A stretch of DNA of 64,000 bases from Phreatobacter stygius (GCF_005144885.1 NZ_CP039690.1:3237001-3301000); one strand, 5' to 3'. Positions 27,327 through 37,603 are shown, counted from the first letter of the stretch. Notes: a model not told the origin generated them from the sequence alone. Program-made: numbers and translations.

Positions 27327-29006
27327 ATGACCACCGAACTCGCGAGCCGCACCGGCGGCCAGATCCTCGTCGATCAGCTGATCGTCCAGGGCGCCGATCA
27401 CGTCTTCTGCGTGCCGGGCGAAAGCTATCTCGCGGTGCTCGACGCGCTGCATGACGCCGACACCAAGGTCACCATTTGCCGGCAGGAAGGTGGCGCGGCG
27501 ATGATGGCGGAGGCCTATGGCAAGCTGACCGGCCGGCCGGGCATCTGCATGGTGACGCGCGGACCGGGCGCCACCAATGCCTCGCCCGGCGTGCATATCG
27601 CGCAACAGGATTCGACCCCGATGATCCTGTTCGTCGGCCAGATCGAGCGCGGCATGCGCGGGCGCGACGCCTTCCAGGAGGTCGACTACGGCAAGCTGTT
27701 CGGCGGCATCTGCAAATGGGTTGCCGAGATCGACGACGCCGATCGCGTGCCGGAAATGATCGCGCGCGCCTATGCCACCGCCATGCAGGGCCGGCCCGGC
27801 CCGGTGGTGCTGGTGCTGCCCGAGGACATGCTGACCGACACGGCTGAAGTGCCCGATGCGCCGCGCGTCGAGGCGGCCGAGACCTGGCCCGGCAATAACG
27901 ACATGGTCAAGCTGCAGAAGCTGCTCTGGGCCGCCAAGAAGCCGGTGCTGCTGCTCGGCGGTTCGCGCTGGTCGGAAAAGGCTGTCGATGCGGTCACCCG
28001 TTTCGCCGAGCGCTTCGAGCTGCCGGTGATCTGCCAGTTCCGCCGCCAGATGCTGTTCGACCACGAACATGCCAATTATGCCGGCGATCTGGGTCTCGGC
28101 GGCAATCCGGACATGCTGAAGCTGATCAAGGACAGCGACCTGATCATCGCGCTCGGCGGCCGGCTCTCCGAAATCGCCTCGCAGAGCTACACGCTGATCG
28201 ACATTCCCCAGCCGAGCCAGACCTTCGTCCACATCCATCCGGGGCCGGAGGAGCTCGGCCGGGTCTACCAGGCCCATCTGCCCATCCAGGCGAGCCCGAC
28301 GGCCTTCGCCGCGGCGGTCGAGGGGTTGCAGCCGCCGCAGGCGATCGCCTGGTCGGGCGCCGCCGCCAGGGCGCATGAGAGCTATCTCGCCTGGACCGGC
28401 AATCCGGCGCGGCTGCCCGGCAAGCTGCAATATGGCGAGATCATGAGCTGGCTGCGCGACCGCCTGCCTGACGATGCCATCGTCTGCAACGGCGCCGGCA
28501 ATTACGCCATCTGGGTGCACCGCTTCCTGCGCTTCAGGCGCTACGGCACCCAGCTCGCGCCGACCTCCGGCTCGATGGGCTACGGCACGCCCGCCGCGGT
28601 TGGCGCCAAGCGCATGCAGCCGGACAAGATGGTGGTGGCTTTCGCCGGCGACGGCTGTTTCATGATGAACGGCCAGGAATTCGCCACCGCCTGCCAATAC
28701 GACCTGCCGATCATCGTCGTGGTTGTCGACAACGGCATGTACGGCACCATCCGCATGCACCAGGAACGCGACTATCCCGGCCGGGTCTCCGCGACGACCT
28801 TGAAGAACCCGGATTTCGCGGCGCTGGCGCGCGCTTATGGCGGCCATGGCGAGACCGTGCACGAGACCGCCGAATTCGCCGCCGCCTTCGAGCGGGCGGT
28901 GGCCTCGGGCAAGCCGGCGATCCTCCATCTGTTCCTCGACCAGCAGGCGATCACCCCGACCACCACGATCGAACAGATCCGCGAAAAGGCCCGCGCCAAG
29001 GGCTGA
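27327..29006 (+). CDS. Thiamine-pyrophosphate-dependent enzyme, acetolactate-synthase large-subunit-like
   Basis: 559 residues with the three domains of the ALS/POX family. The catalytic Glu is in CRQEGGAAMMAEAYGK, the central domain contains KPVLLLGGSRW, and the C-terminal TPP motif GDGCFMMNGQEFATACQ...VVDNGMYG has the GDG and Asn expected. No small regulatory subunit (ilvN) is adjacent, so a catabolic decarboxylase, lyase or synthase is more likely than the biosynthetic enzyme. Pairing with the upstream acyl-CoA dehydrogenase is the only hint to substrate. Confidence 0.88.
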   Translation: MTTELASRTGGQILVDQLIVQGADHVFCVPGESYLAVLDALHDADTKVTICRQEGGAAMMAEAYGKLTGRPGICMVTRGPGATNASPGVHIAQQDSTPMILFVGQIERGMRGRDAFQEVDYGKLFGGICKWVAEIDDADRVPEMIARAYATAMQGRPGPVVLVLPEDMLTDTAEVPDAPRVEAAETWPGNNDMVKLQKLLWAAKKPVLLLGGSRWSEKAVDAVTRFAERFELPVICQFRRQMLFDHEHANYAGDLGLGGNPDMLKLIKDSDLIIALGGRLSEIASQSYTLIDIPQPSQTFVHIHPGPEELGRVYQAHLPIQASPTAFAAAVEGLQPPQAIAWSGAAARAHESYLAWTGNPARLPGKLQYGEIMSWLRDRLPDDAIVCNGAGNYAIWVHRFLRFRRYGTQLAPTSGSMGYGTPAAVGAKRMQPDKMVVAFAGDGCFMMNGQEFATACQYDLPIIVVVVDNGMYGTIRMHQERDYPGRVSATTLKNPDFAALARAYGGHGETVHETAEFAAAFERAVASGKPAILHLFLDQQAITPTTTIEQIREKARAKG

Positions 29007-29032
29007 GGCCGATCTCGCCGTCGCTTGGCGCC

Positions 29033-30025
29033 TCAGCCGTTGAGGTGGCAGGCCGACAGGCGGTCGGGCGCGATCTCCCGCAAGGCCGGCACCTCGGTCT
29101 TGCAGCGGGCCATGGCGTGCGGGCAGCGCGGGTGGAAATGGCAGCCGGGCGGCGGATGGAGCGGCGAGGGGATCTCGCCCTCGATCGGCTTGAACTGGCG
29201 TTTTCCCATGTCGACCCGCGGCACCTCGGCGAGCAACGCCTGGGTATAGGGATGGTTCGGCCGGGCGAACAGGTCCTCGGCCGGCGCCAGCTCGACGATC
29301 CGGCCGAGATAGAGGATCGCCACCCGGTCGGCGACGTGCCGCACCACGCCGAGGTCATGGCTGATGAACAGGTAGGTCAGCCCGAAATCGGCGCGCAACT
29401 GCATGAACAGGTTCAGGACCTGGGCCTGGATCGACACGTCCAATGCCGCGACGCTCTCGTCCGCCACGATCATTTTCGGCTTCACCGCCAGCGCCCGGGC
29501 AATGCCGATGCGCGCCCGCTGGCCGCCGGAGAACTGGTGCGGATAACGCTTGGCATAAGCCGGGTCGAGGCCGACCTTGCGCATCAGGTCGGTGAGGTAG
29601 TCTTCGGCTCCGGCCTTGTCGACGATGCCGTGATAGACCGGCGCCTCGGAAATGATGTCTTCGACCCGCATGCGCGGATTGAGCGAGGACATCGGGTCCT
29701 GGAACACCATCTGGACGGCGAGTTCGGCGGCGCGCCGCTCGGCCCCGGCCAGCTTCGCGCGGTCGCGGCCTTCGAACCTGACCAGACCTTCCGATTGCGA
29801 CCAGATGCCCGAGACGATACGGCCGAGCGTCGACTTGCCCGAACCGGACTCGCCGACCAGCCCCAGCACCTCGCCGGGCCGGACCGCCAGATCGACATGG
29901 TCGAGCGCATGGACGACCTCGCGCTTCGGACCGGCGCCGACCAGGCCGGCCAGCTTGGCGGCGAGGTCCGGCTCCCTGGCGAAACGTTTGGAGACGCCTT
30001 GAACCTCGATGATCGGCGTGGTCAT
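29033..30025 (-). CDS. Oligopeptide/dipeptide ABC transporter ATP-binding protein (DppF-like)
   Basis: 330 residues. Walker [10 protein letters not shown], signature LNPRMRVEDII...FSGGQRARIGIARAL, Walker B KMIVADESVAALDVSIQAQ and the H-loop LFISHDLGVVRHV are intact. The C-terminal oligopeptide-transporter extension with the cysteine-containing GCHFHPRCPHAMARC motif is present. Its start overlaps the stop of the dppD-like gene (ATGA). It is the last gene of the five-gene operon. Confidence 0.95.
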   Translation of the reverse strand: MTTPIIEVQGVSKRFAREPDLAAKLAGLVGAGPKREVVHALDHVDLAVRPGEVLGLVGESGSGKSTLGRIVSGIWSQSEGLVRFEGRDRAKLAGAERRAAELAVQMVFQDPMSSLNPRMRVEDIISEAPVYHGIVDKAGAEDYLTDLMRKVGLDPAYAKRYPHQFSGGQRARIGIARALAVKPKMIVADESVAALDVSIQAQVLNLFMQLRADFGLTYLFISHDLGVVRHVADRVAILYLGRIVELAPAEDLFARPNHPYTQALLAEVPRVDMGKRQFKPIEGEIPSPLHPPPGCHFHPRCPHAMARCKTEVPALREIAPDRLSACHLNG

Positions 30026-31002
30026 GCCGCAACCTCGTCGAGGGCTGGATGGAAGCAACGAAGGCGCCGGCCGGCGAGCGGGTGCGTCTCGGGCGGCGGT
30101 TCACGCCGGCAATCGGCTTGCACCGCGGGGCAGCGCGGCGCGAATGGGCAGCCGGGCGGCAACCTGAGCAGGTTCGGCGTCATGCCGGGGATCTGGGCGA
30201 GCGGGCGGCCGCGCGGATTGCGGCTCGGCAGGCTTTCCAGAAGGCCGCGCGTATAGGGGTGGCAGGCGCGCGCCAGCACATCCTGGGTCGGGCCCTCCTC
30301 GACGATCCGGCCGGCATACATCACCGCCACCCGGTCGGCGAGGCCGGAGACGATGGCAAGATCATGGGTGATCCAGACCAGGGCGGTGCCGGTATTGGCG
30401 GCGAGTTTCTGCACCTCGGCGAGGATCTGCGCCTGGATGGTGACGTCGAGCGCGGTCGTCGGTTCGTCGGCGATGATGACAGCCGGCTTGTGCAGCAGCG
30501 CGATGGCGATCGCCACACGCTGGCGCATGCCGCCGGAGAACTGGTGCGGATAGCTCTCGAGCCGCTGATCCGGCGAGGCGATGCCGACCTGCACCAGCGC
30601 CTCGCGGCAGCGTTCGCGGGCTGCCTCGCTGGAAATGTCGATATGGGCCTTGAGCGTCTCGATCATCTGGGTGTCGACGCGCAGCACCGGATTGAGCGTC
30701 ATCATCGGGTCCTGGAAGATCATGGCGATCCGCCGTCCCCTGATATCGCGCCAGGCCTTTTCGCCGAGCCCGACCAGCTCCTCGCCCATCAGCTTGATCG
30801 AGCCGGAGACCACCCGTCCCGGCGGGTCGATCAGCCCGAGGATGGAAAAGCCGGTGATCGATTTTCCGGAACCGGACTCGCCGACCAGGCCCATCACCTC
30901 GCCGCGGGCGACCTTGAACGACACACCGTCGACGGCCTTGACCACGCCGGCGCGGGTGAAGAAATGCGTCTTGAGATCGGCGACTTCCAGAACAGGCGTC
31001 AT
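30022..31002 (-). CDS. Oligopeptide/dipeptide ABC transporter ATP-binding protein (DppD-like)
   Basis: 326 residues. Walker [10 protein letters not shown], the Q-loop region [12 protein letters not shown], signature [15 protein letters not shown], Walker [20 protein letters not shown] and the H-loop [11 protein letters not shown] are all present. The C-terminal [15 protein letters not shown] is the family's cysteine-containing motif. It pairs with the DppF-like protein to power the transporter. It is separated from the permease genes by 283 bases that hold a long inverted repeat. Confidence 0.95.
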   Translation of the reverse strand: MTPVLEVADLKTHFFTRAGVVKAVDGVSFKVARGEVMGLVGESGSGKSITGFSILGLIDPPGRVVSGSIKLMGEELVGLGEKAWRDIRGRRIAMIFQDPMMTLNPVLRVDTQMIETLKAHIDISSEAARERCREALVQVGIASPDQRLESYPHQFSGGMRQRVAIAIALLHKPAVIIADEPTTALDVTIQAQILAEVQKLAANTGTALVWITHDLAIVSGLADRVAVMYAGRIVEEGPTQDVLARACHPYTRGLLESLPSRNPRGRPLAQIPGMTPNLLRLPPGCPFAPRCPAVQADCRREPPPETHPLAGRRLRCFHPALDEVAA

Positions 31003-31031
31003 GAGCGGAACCTCGCGATCGCCGTCGTCAG

Positions 31032-31202
31032 CTCTACGTCATCCCCGGCGAGCCCGCAGGGCGAGGGAAGGGGATCCAGGGGCCGACAGGCTGCGCTGTC
31101 TGCGCGTGAGCATCGTGCCGGAGCGGACGCGGCGTCACGGTTCCGACCTGCAACCCCTGGACCCCCTTCCCCTCGCTGCGCTCGGCCGGGGGTGACGTAG
31201 AG
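31032..31202. repeat. 171-base imperfect inverted-repeat element inside the Dpp operon
   Basis: The outer arms, CTCTACGTCATCCCCGG (31032-31048) and CCGGGGGTGACGTAGAG (31186-31202), match with one G-T difference. Inner arms GGAAGGGGATCCAGGGG (31066-31082) and CCCCTGGACCCCCTTCC (31154-31170) also pair with one mismatch. The whole could fold into one long hairpin on RNA. It resembles dispersed intergenic palindromic elements of Rhizobiales and carries no coding frame. It lies between the permease and ATPase genes. Confidence 0.85.
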
Positions 31203-31285
31203 CGCTTCCCGCATTCCGCCGCCCATATCAATTTCAAGGCAATTGCCGGTCGCGTTCATCGAACTCAACATGATGATGCCACCGC

Positions 31286-32203
31286 TCATTTCTTCAGGCG
31301 CGGGTTCAGCTGGTCGCGCAAATGGTCGCCGACCAGATTGATCAGCAGGATGGTAATCAAGAGCGCGACGCCCGGAAACACGCTGACCCAATATTTGCCG
31401 GACAGGATATATTTGTAGCCGTTGGAGATGAGCAGCCCGAGCGAGGGCTCGGTGATCGGCACGCCGACGCCGAGATAGGACAAGACCGCCTCCAGCGAGA
31501 TGGCATGGGCCACCTGCACGGTCGCCACCACGATCAGCGGCGGCAGGCAGTTCGGCAGGAGATGGCGGAAAATGATCCGGTATTTCGGCAAGGCCAGGCA
31601 GTGGGCGGCCTCGATATATTCGCGCCGCCGCTCGACCAGCGCGCCGCCGCGCACGGTGCGGGCATAATAGGCCCATTGGGTGGTCACCAGCGCGATGATC
31701 ACCTTGTCGATGCCGGTGCCGAGCAGGGCCAGCAGGATCAGCGCGATCAGGATCGCCGGGAACGACAGCTGCAGGTCGACGACGCGCATGATCAGGCTGT
31801 CGATGCGCCCGCCGAAATAGGCGGCGGCCACCCCGATGCTCAGGCCCACCACCAGCGCGATGACGGTGGCGGTGGCGGCGACGAACAGCGACAGGCGCAG
31901 CCCGTAGATCATGGCCGACAACATGTCGCGGCCCTGGTCGTCGGTGCCGAGCAGATAGAGTCTGCCGTCGAGCGAGCGCTCGCCGGGCGCCAGCATGTTG
32001 TCGAGGATCGAGATCTGGCTCATGTCATAGGGGTTCTGCGGCGTCAGCCAGGGCGCGAAGATCGACAGGAGCGCCAGCGCGGTCACCAGGATCAGCGCGC
32101 CGACGGCGATCTTGCTTTCGGCGAACTCCGAGACGAAGCGGCGAAACGGCGTCTCGACGCGCTCGACGGGCAGGCTCGGGGCGGGCAGGGCGGTATCGGT
32201 CAT
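31286..32203 (-). CDS. Oligopeptide/dipeptide ABC transporter permease (DppC-like)
   Basis: 305 residues. An N-terminal cytoplasmic segment and first membrane helix are followed by a periplasmic loop and the BPD_transp_1 domain with five more helices. The EAA loop is recognisable in EAAHCLALPKYRIIFRHLLPN. The loop ahead of it, GTDDQGRDMLSAMIYGLRLSL, is the typical DppC motif. The gene starts 16 bases after the dppB-like stop. Confidence 0.95.
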   Translation of the reverse strand: MTDTALPAPSLPVERVETPFRRFVSEFAESKIAVGALILVTALALLSIFAPWLTPQNPYDMSQISILDNMLAPGERSLDGRLYLLGTDDQGRDMLSAMIYGLRLSLFVAATATVIALVVGLSIGVAAAYFGGRIDSLIMRVVDLQLSFPAILIALILLALLGTGIDKVIIALVTTQWAYYARTVRGGALVERRREYIEAAHCLALPKYRIIFRHLLPNCLPPLIVVATVQVAHAISLEAVLSYLGVGVPITEPSLGLLISNGYKYILSGKYWVSVFPGVALLITILLINLVGDHLRDQLNPRLKK

Positions 32204-32219
32204 GTCATGGTCCTCCCGC

Positions 32220-33197
32220 TCAGCTTTCGATGTCCTGCAGGCGCACCCGCGGGTCGAGGATCGAATAGAGGATGTCGACCACCAGGTTGATCGTCACGAA
32301 CATCACCACCACGATCATCAGGTAGGCGACGATCACAGGCCGATCGAGCCGGTAGATGCTGTCGATCAGGAGCTTGCCCATGCCCGGCCAGGAGAACACC
32401 TGCTCGGTGACGACGGCGAAGGCGATCATCGCGCCGAGCTCGAGACCAAGCACGGTGACGACCGGGATCAGGATGTTCTTCAGCAGGTGCACGCCGATGA
32501 TCCGGCTCGGCGACAGGCCCTTGGCCCGGGCAAAGCGGACATAGTCCTGCAGCATGGCCTCGCGCGTGCCGGCATAGGCGAGCCGGATCACCAGCGAGGT
32601 CTTGTAGATGGCGAGCGTCAGAGCCGGCATGATCAGGTTCGGCCAGCCCGCCGGATTGAACAGTGACAGTTCGAGGCCGAATACCGTGCCGGTCGGGCCG
32701 CGGCCGCCGGCCGGCAGCCATTGCAGCGTCACCGCAAAAAACAGGATCAGCATGATGCCGAACCAGAAGTTCGGCAGCGAAAAGCCGACCACCGAACCGG
32801 TCATGATGGTCCGGCCGATGATCGTATTGTGCCTGAGCCCGGCGATCACCCCGAGTGGCACGCCGATCAGCGCGGTCATCCCGAGTGCCACGATGGCGAG
32901 TTCCATGGTCGCCGGCATGCGCGAGATGATCAGCCCGAGCGCATCGACGCCATGGACGAAACTCTTGCCGAAATCGCCATGCAGCAGGTTCCAGAGGAAG
33001 ACGCCGAACTGGACATAGATCGGCTTGTCGAGGCCGAGCCGGGCGATCGCCGCGTCGCGCTCGGTCTGGTCGGCATCCGGCGCCAGCAGGATGTCGATCG
33101 GATTGCCGATGGCGTAGACGCCGAGAAACACCAGCACCGCCATGGCGGCGACGACGAAAGCGCTCTGGCCGAGACGTCTGAGGATGAAGACGAGCAT
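32220..33197 (-). CDS. Oligopeptide/dipeptide ABC transporter permease (DppB-like)
   Basis: 325 residues with six predicted membrane helices. The N-terminus MLVFILRRLGQSAFVVAAMAVLVF and LGLDKPIYVQFGVFLWNLLHGDFGKSF are typical of DppB. The EAA loop is in REAMLQDYVRFARAKGLSPSR. It forms the translocation pore with the DppC-like subunit. Confidence 0.95.
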   Translation of the reverse strand: MLVFILRRLGQSAFVVAAMAVLVFLGVYAIGNPIDILLAPDADQTERDAAIARLGLDKPIYVQFGVFLWNLLHGDFGKSFVHGVDALGLIISRMPATMELAIVALGMTALIGVPLGVIAGLRHNTIIGRTIMTGSVVGFSLPNFWFGIMLILFFAVTLQWLPAGGRGPTGTVFGLELSLFNPAGWPNLIMPALTLAIYKTSLVIRLAYAGTREAMLQDYVRFARAKGLSPSRIIGVHLLKNILIPVVTVLGLELGAMIAFAVVTEQVFSWPGMGKLLIDSIYRLDRPVIVAYLMIVVVMFVTINLVVDILYSILDPRVRLQDIES

Positions 33198-33324
33198 CGC
33201 TGGCAGGTTCCATGCGGCGCGAGGTGGCAGTCCGGAATGCGCTTATCGGCTCGAACGGCCGGATGGCCGCTCGTCGCGATGGGGTCGGCGGCAGGCCTCC
33301 CGGCCGACCGGCAGGGCCTTGGCG

Positions 33325-34947
33325 TCAGCGTGACGCCGCCGCCTGCTGGACCAGTTCGGCGCGGCTATATTGGTTCATCTGCGCCGTATAGGTCAGGCCG
33401 CGCCGGAAGGCCCAGACCGACACTTCGAAATGCAGCGGGATCAGGCCGAAATCGGCCATCACCATTTTCGAGGCCTCGGCGAGCAGCGCGTTGCGCCTGG
33501 CATCGTCGACGATGGTCAGCGCCTCGAACAGCTTGGCATCCATGGCCGGGTTGGAATAGCCGCCGGGATTGGTCGTGCCCATGCCGCGGTTGCGGTCGGG
33601 TGTGGCGGCGAGCGCCCGCAGCGGGTTCGACATCTCGGCGGTATCGGCGGCCCAGCCGGACAGCCAGAAGCCGAATTCGGCGCGGTTGCGCCGGGCGAAG
33701 AAGGTCGACGCGGTCATCGCGTCGATCTGGGTCCTGATGCCGATGCGGGTCAGCATCTGGGCGATCGCCTGGGCGATCTGGCCGTCATTGATATAGCGGT
33801 CGTTGGGCGTGCCCAGCACCAGTCCGAAACCGTTCGGGTAGCCGGCTTCGGCCAAAAGCTGCTTGGCCCGGTCGATATTCGGCCGTTCCGGCTTGATGCC
33901 GGCATTGGTGCCCGGCAGCGGGTTCGGCAGAAGCTCGGCGGCGGCCACGCCGACGCCGCCCATGATGCGGGCAACGATGGCGTCACGGTCGATGGCCAGG
34001 CTGATCGCCTCGCGCACGCGCCGGTCGCGGAACGGATTCTTGCCAGCCGTATCGGTCACGCCGGGCGGCGGCGTTTCGGTCAGATAGTTGAAATGCAGAT
34101 AGATGATCCGGCTCGACAGCGCCTCGGCGGTGGCGAATTGCGGGTTCTGCTTGATCCGCGGCAGATCCTGGATCGGCGGGTTCTCGATGAAGTCGACGTC
34201 GCCGGCGAGCAGCGCCGCGACGCGCGAGGCGGCCTGGGTGATCGGGCGCAGGGTGACGCGCTGCCAGATCGGCTTTTCGCCCCAATAGCCGTCATTGCGT
34301 TCGAGCACGATACGGTCGCCGCGGGTGAACGAGGCATAACGGAACGGGCCGGTGCCGATCGCGAGTTTCAGATTGTTGAAATCCTCGGTCTTCGGCCAGG
34401 CCTCGACGCCGGTGCAGCCGGCGCGGTTGAAGGTGAGGTTTTCCGGCGCGCCCGCGGCCTTGGCCGAAATGATCGCGATATTCGACAGTTCATTGGCCAG
34501 GATCGGATGCGGCGCCGTCGTCGTCACGATCACCGTATAGGGATCGGGCGCCGTCATGGTGGCGATCGCCCGCATGCTGACCACCAGCGAGGAGGGCGAG
34601 TTTTCCACCTTCGGCACGCGGCAATAGGAGAAGATCACGTCGCGGGCGGTGAATTCCGTGCCGTCGGTGAACTTGACGCCGCGGCGCAGCTTGAACTCCC
34701 AGGTCGTCGGGTCGACGGCGCGCACGCTTTCGGCGAGCTTCGGAATCGGCTGCTGGTTCTTGTCCTGATCGGTCAGGCTTTCGAAGACGTGCGAGCGCAG
34801 CTGGTGGTTCGGTGTCAGATTGTGGAAATGCGGGTCGACCGAACTCGGCTCGGCGGACAGGCCAACGCGCAGTTCCTGCGCGGCCGCCGGCAGTGCCAGC
34901 ATCAATGCGGCGACGGCCGCGCCCATGATCGTGCGAATGCGACGCAT
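33325..34947 (-). CDS. Oligopeptide/dipeptide ABC transporter substrate-binding protein (DppA/OppA-like)
   Basis: 540 residues. Sec signal peptide (RRIRTIMGAAVAALMLALPAAAQ) followed by the SBP_bac_5 domain: LRVGLSAEPSSVDPHFHNLTPN, WEFKLRRGVKFTDGTEFTARDV and NPFRDRRVREAISLAIDRDAI. It is the first gene of the Dpp-type operon and divergent from argE. I prefer ATG 34947, which has GAGG nine bases upstream, over ATG 34956, which would overlap that site. The ligand could be peptides, opines or glycosides and is not decidable. Confidence 0.93.
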   Translation of the reverse strand: MRRIRTIMGAAVAALMLALPAAAQELRVGLSAEPSSVDPHFHNLTPNHQLRSHVFESLTDQDKNQQPIPKLAESVRAVDPTTWEFKLRRGVKFTDGTEFTARDVIFSYCRVPKVENSPSSLVVSMRAIATMTAPDPYTVIVTTTAPHPILANELSNIAIISAKAAGAPENLTFNRAGCTGVEAWPKTEDFNNLKLAIGTGPFRYASFTRGDRIVLERNDGYWGEKPIWQRVTLRPITQAASRVAALLAGDVDFIENPPIQDLPRIKQNPQFATAEALSSRIIYLHFNYLTETPPPGVTDTAGKNPFRDRRVREAISLAIDRDAIVARIMGGVGVAAAELLPNPLPGTNAGIKPERPNIDRAKQLLAEAGYPNGFGLVLGTPNDRYINDGQIAQAIAQMLTRIGIRTQIDAMTASTFFARRNRAEFGFWLSGWAADTAEMSNPLRALAATPDRNRGMGTTNPGGYSNPAMDAKLFEALTIVDDARRNALLAEASKMVMADFGLIPLHFEVSVWAFRRGLTYTAQMNQYSRAELVQQAAASR

Positions 34948-35106
34948 CTCGCTCATCCTCTGTGTCGTCTAAAGGCCGGGGACCGGGCGTCCCTCTTGGC
35001 GTATTGGAACTGGCGCGCATTGAACTTCGGAAAAGCCCCAATAGGAAGCCCCTTCGCGAACCGGCCCACAGCCGCCTATGCTGGCGGCTGAAACAAGAGG
35101 CCTGCA

Positions 35107-36270
35107 GTGACTGCCACCCTGACCACTTCCGACGTTCTCGCCGCGCTGATCGGCTTCGATACGACGAGCCGCAATTCCAACCTGCCGCTGATCGGCTGGG
35201 TCGAGGACTATCTCGGCCGCTATGGCGTCAAGGGCGAACGGGTCTATGACGCGACCGGCCAGAAGGCCAATCTGTGGGTGACCATCGGGCCGAAGGACGT
35301 GCCGGGTTACGTGCCGTCGGGCCATGTCGACGTCGTGCCGGTCGATGGCCAGAACTGGGCGACCGACCCGTTCAAGCTGACCGCCAGAGACGGCCGTCTC
35401 TATGGCCGGGGCACCTGCGACATGAAGGGTTTTGTCGCGGCTTCGCTTGCCGCCGTGCCGGCGATGGTCGCGGCCCCGCTCGCCAAACCCATCCACCTCG
35501 CCATTTCCTACGACGAGGAGGTCGGCTGCCGCGGCGTGCGCACGCTGCTGGCCGTGTTGAAGGACCGGCCGGTGAAGCCGGAGGCCTGTTTTGTCGGCGA
35601 GCCGACCAATATGCAGGTGGTCACCGCCCACAAGACCGGCCGCCCCATGCGCTGCACGGTGCGCGGCAAGGAGGCGCATTCCTCGCTCCGGCCGTTCGGC
35701 GTCAGCGCCATCGAGGAAGCCGCCAAGCTGATCGTCAGGATCAACGAGATCGGCCAGAGGCTGGCCAGGCGGACCGATCTCGACATGTTGTTCTCCGTGC
35801 CGTTTTCCACCACCAGCGTCGGTGTCATCAAGGGCGGCACGGTGCGCAATATCGTCGCCGGCGAATGTGTCGTCGATTTCGACCTGCGCTGCGTCCCGGG
35901 CGATGATCCCTATGCCATCGTCGCCGAGATCGAGGCCTATGCCCGCGACGTGCTGGAGCCGCCGATGAAGGCCATCGAGCCGACCGCCGGCTTCACCTTC
36001 GAGGAATTGTCGCTGGTGCCGGGTCTCGACACATCCGCCGACGCGCCGGTCACCGTGCTGGCCAAGGCGCTCGCCGGCCGCAATGACCACGCCAAGGTTG
36101 CTTATGGCACGGAAGCCGGCCTGTTCCAGGAAATCGGCATCCCGACCGTGGTCGTCGGTCCGGGCTCGATCGAACAGGCGCACAAGCCGGACGAATTCAT
36201 CGAGCAGGTCGAATTGACCAAGGCCGATGCCTTCATCGCCAAGCTGGTCGCCCATGCGGCGCGGGGTTAA
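35107..36270 (+). CDS. argE: Acetylornithine deacetylase (M20 metallopeptidase family)
   Basis: 387 residues. Dinuclear zinc ligands are in SGHVDVVP, GTCDMKGF and SYDEEVGCRG, with the C-terminal His in SIEQAHKPDEF. EEVGCRGVR and FVGEPTNMQVVTAHKTG match the ArgE branch rather than DapE. It starts with GTG after an AGAGG motif. The arginine pathway role is family-based; many Rhizobiales keep ArgJ as well, so a catabolic N-acyl amino acid role is possible. Confidence 0.85.
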   Translation: MTATLTTSDVLAALIGFDTTSRNSNLPLIGWVEDYLGRYGVKGERVYDATGQKANLWVTIGPKDVPGYVPSGHVDVVPVDGQNWATDPFKLTARDGRLYGRGTCDMKGFVAASLAAVPAMVAAPLAKPIHLAISYDEEVGCRGVRTLLAVLKDRPVKPEACFVGEPTNMQVVTAHKTGRPMRCTVRGKEAHSSLRPFGVSAIEEAAKLIVRINEIGQRLARRTDLDMLFSVPFSTTSVGVIKGGTVRNIVAGECVVDFDLRCVPGDDPYAIVAEIEAYARDVLEPPMKAIEPTAGFTFEELSLVPGLDTSADAPVTVLAKALAGRNDHAKVAYGTEAGLFQEIGIPTVVVGPGSIEQAHKPDEFIEQVELTKADAFIAKLVAHAARG

Positions 36271-36369
36271 CTTTGATGAAATGGCCACTTCTGCTGGCTT
36301 TTCCTTGTTTTCGCCGCATGTTTTGATGTAGAGACCCGTCCCGCCCCTTTTGGCGGACAGTGGGCGATT

Positions 36370-37428
36370 ATGAAGTTTCTCGATCAAGCCAAGGTCTTTG
36401 TGAAATCCGGTGCCGGCGGCGCCGGCTGCGTGTCCTTCCATCGCGCCAAGTTCATCGAATTCGGTGGGCCTGACGGCGGCGACGGCGGCCGCGGCGGCGA
36501 CGTCGTGATCGAATGCGTCGAGGGCCTGAACACGCTCATCGACTATCGCTACCAGCAGCATTTCAAGGCCAAGATCGGTGTTCACGGCATGGGCCGCAAC
36601 CGGGCCGGCGCGCGCGGCGCCGACGCGGTGCTGAAGGTTCCGGCCGGCACCCAGATCTTCGACGAGGAAGGCGAGACGCTGATCGCCGATCTCACCGAGG
36701 TCGGCCAGCGCGTCGTGCTGTTCCAGGGCGGCAATGGCGGTTTCGGCAATGCTCATTTCAAGAGCGCCACCAATCAGGCGCCGCGCCATGCCAATCCGGG
36801 CCAACCGGCCAAGGAAGCCTGGATCATCCTGCGCCTGAAGCTGATCGCCGATGCCGGCCTGATCGGCATGCCCAATGCCGGCAAGTCGACCTTTCTGGCC
36901 GCGACCACCGCCGCCAAGCCGAAAATCGCCGACTATCCCTTCACCACGCTGCATCCGGGCCTTGGCGTGGTGCGTGCGATCGGTCGCGAATTCGTGCTGG
37001 CCGACATTCCCGGCCTGATCGAGGGTGCCCATGACGGCCATGGCCTCGGCGACCGGTTCCTCGGCCATGTCGAGCGCTGCCGGGTGCTGCTGCATCTGGT
37101 CGATGGCACCAGCGAACATGCCGGCAAGGCCTATAAGCTGGTGCGCAGCGAGATCGAGGCTTATGGCGCGGGTCTCGCCGACAAGCCGGAGATCGTTGCC
37201 TTGTCCAAGGCCGATGCGCTCGATCCGGAGACCCGCAAGGACCAGCTGGCCAAGCTGAAGCGCGCCGCCAAGAAAACGCCGCTGGTGCTGTCGGCGGCCT
37301 CCGGCGAAGGCGTCGAGACGGCGCTGACCGAGCTCCTGAAGATCATCGACGCGGCCCGCGCCGCCGAGCCGAAGCCGGTATCGGCCGAAGCCGTGATCGA
37401 GCCGGTCGAGACCGGCTGGCGGCCCTGA
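36370..37428 (+). CDS. obgE: Obg-family GTPase (ribosome assembly / stringent response)
   Basis: 352 residues. The glycine-rich Obg fold spans about residues 1-160 ([30 protein letters not shown]). The G domain has G1 GMPNAGKST, the switch [12 protein letters not shown]3 [10 protein letters not shown]4 as SKAD (instead of NKxD) and G5 SAASGEG. A 99-base AT-richer gap upstream probably holds its own promoter. The usual neighbours rplU, rpmA and proB are absent. Confidence 0.96.
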   Translation: MKFLDQAKVFVKSGAGGAGCVSFHRAKFIEFGGPDGGDGGRGGDVVIECVEGLNTLIDYRYQQHFKAKIGVHGMGRNRAGARGADAVLKVPAGTQIFDEEGETLIADLTEVGQRVVLFQGGNGGFGNAHFKSATNQAPRHANPGQPAKEAWIILRLKLIADAGLIGMPNAGKSTFLAATTAAKPKIADYPFTTLHPGLGVVRAIGREFVLADIPGLIEGAHDGHGLGDRFLGHVERCRVLLHLVDGTSEHAGKAYKLVRSEIEAYGAGLADKPEIVALSKADALDPETRKDQLAKLKRAAKKTPLVLSAASGEGVETALTELLKIIDAARAAEPKPVSAEAVIEPVETGWRP

Positions 37429-37603
37429 GCCGGGGCCGCCGGCTCGGGCCGGGTTGGCCGGCTGGCGCCTATCGCGGTCCGGCCGGAAAGTCCGGGTGAG
37501 ACATTTTGCCGCCTCGCCGCGCGGAATTGCCCTTTGCCGCCGCTGCTCCTCTTTCCATTCTGGTTGCATTATGCAATTGGAGCGGCTCACGGGAGAGACC
37601 GCG

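Noticed and set aside
27255-28928. 557-codon open frame on the minus strand
   Set aside because: It is antisense to the TPP enzyme and lacks any recognisable domain.
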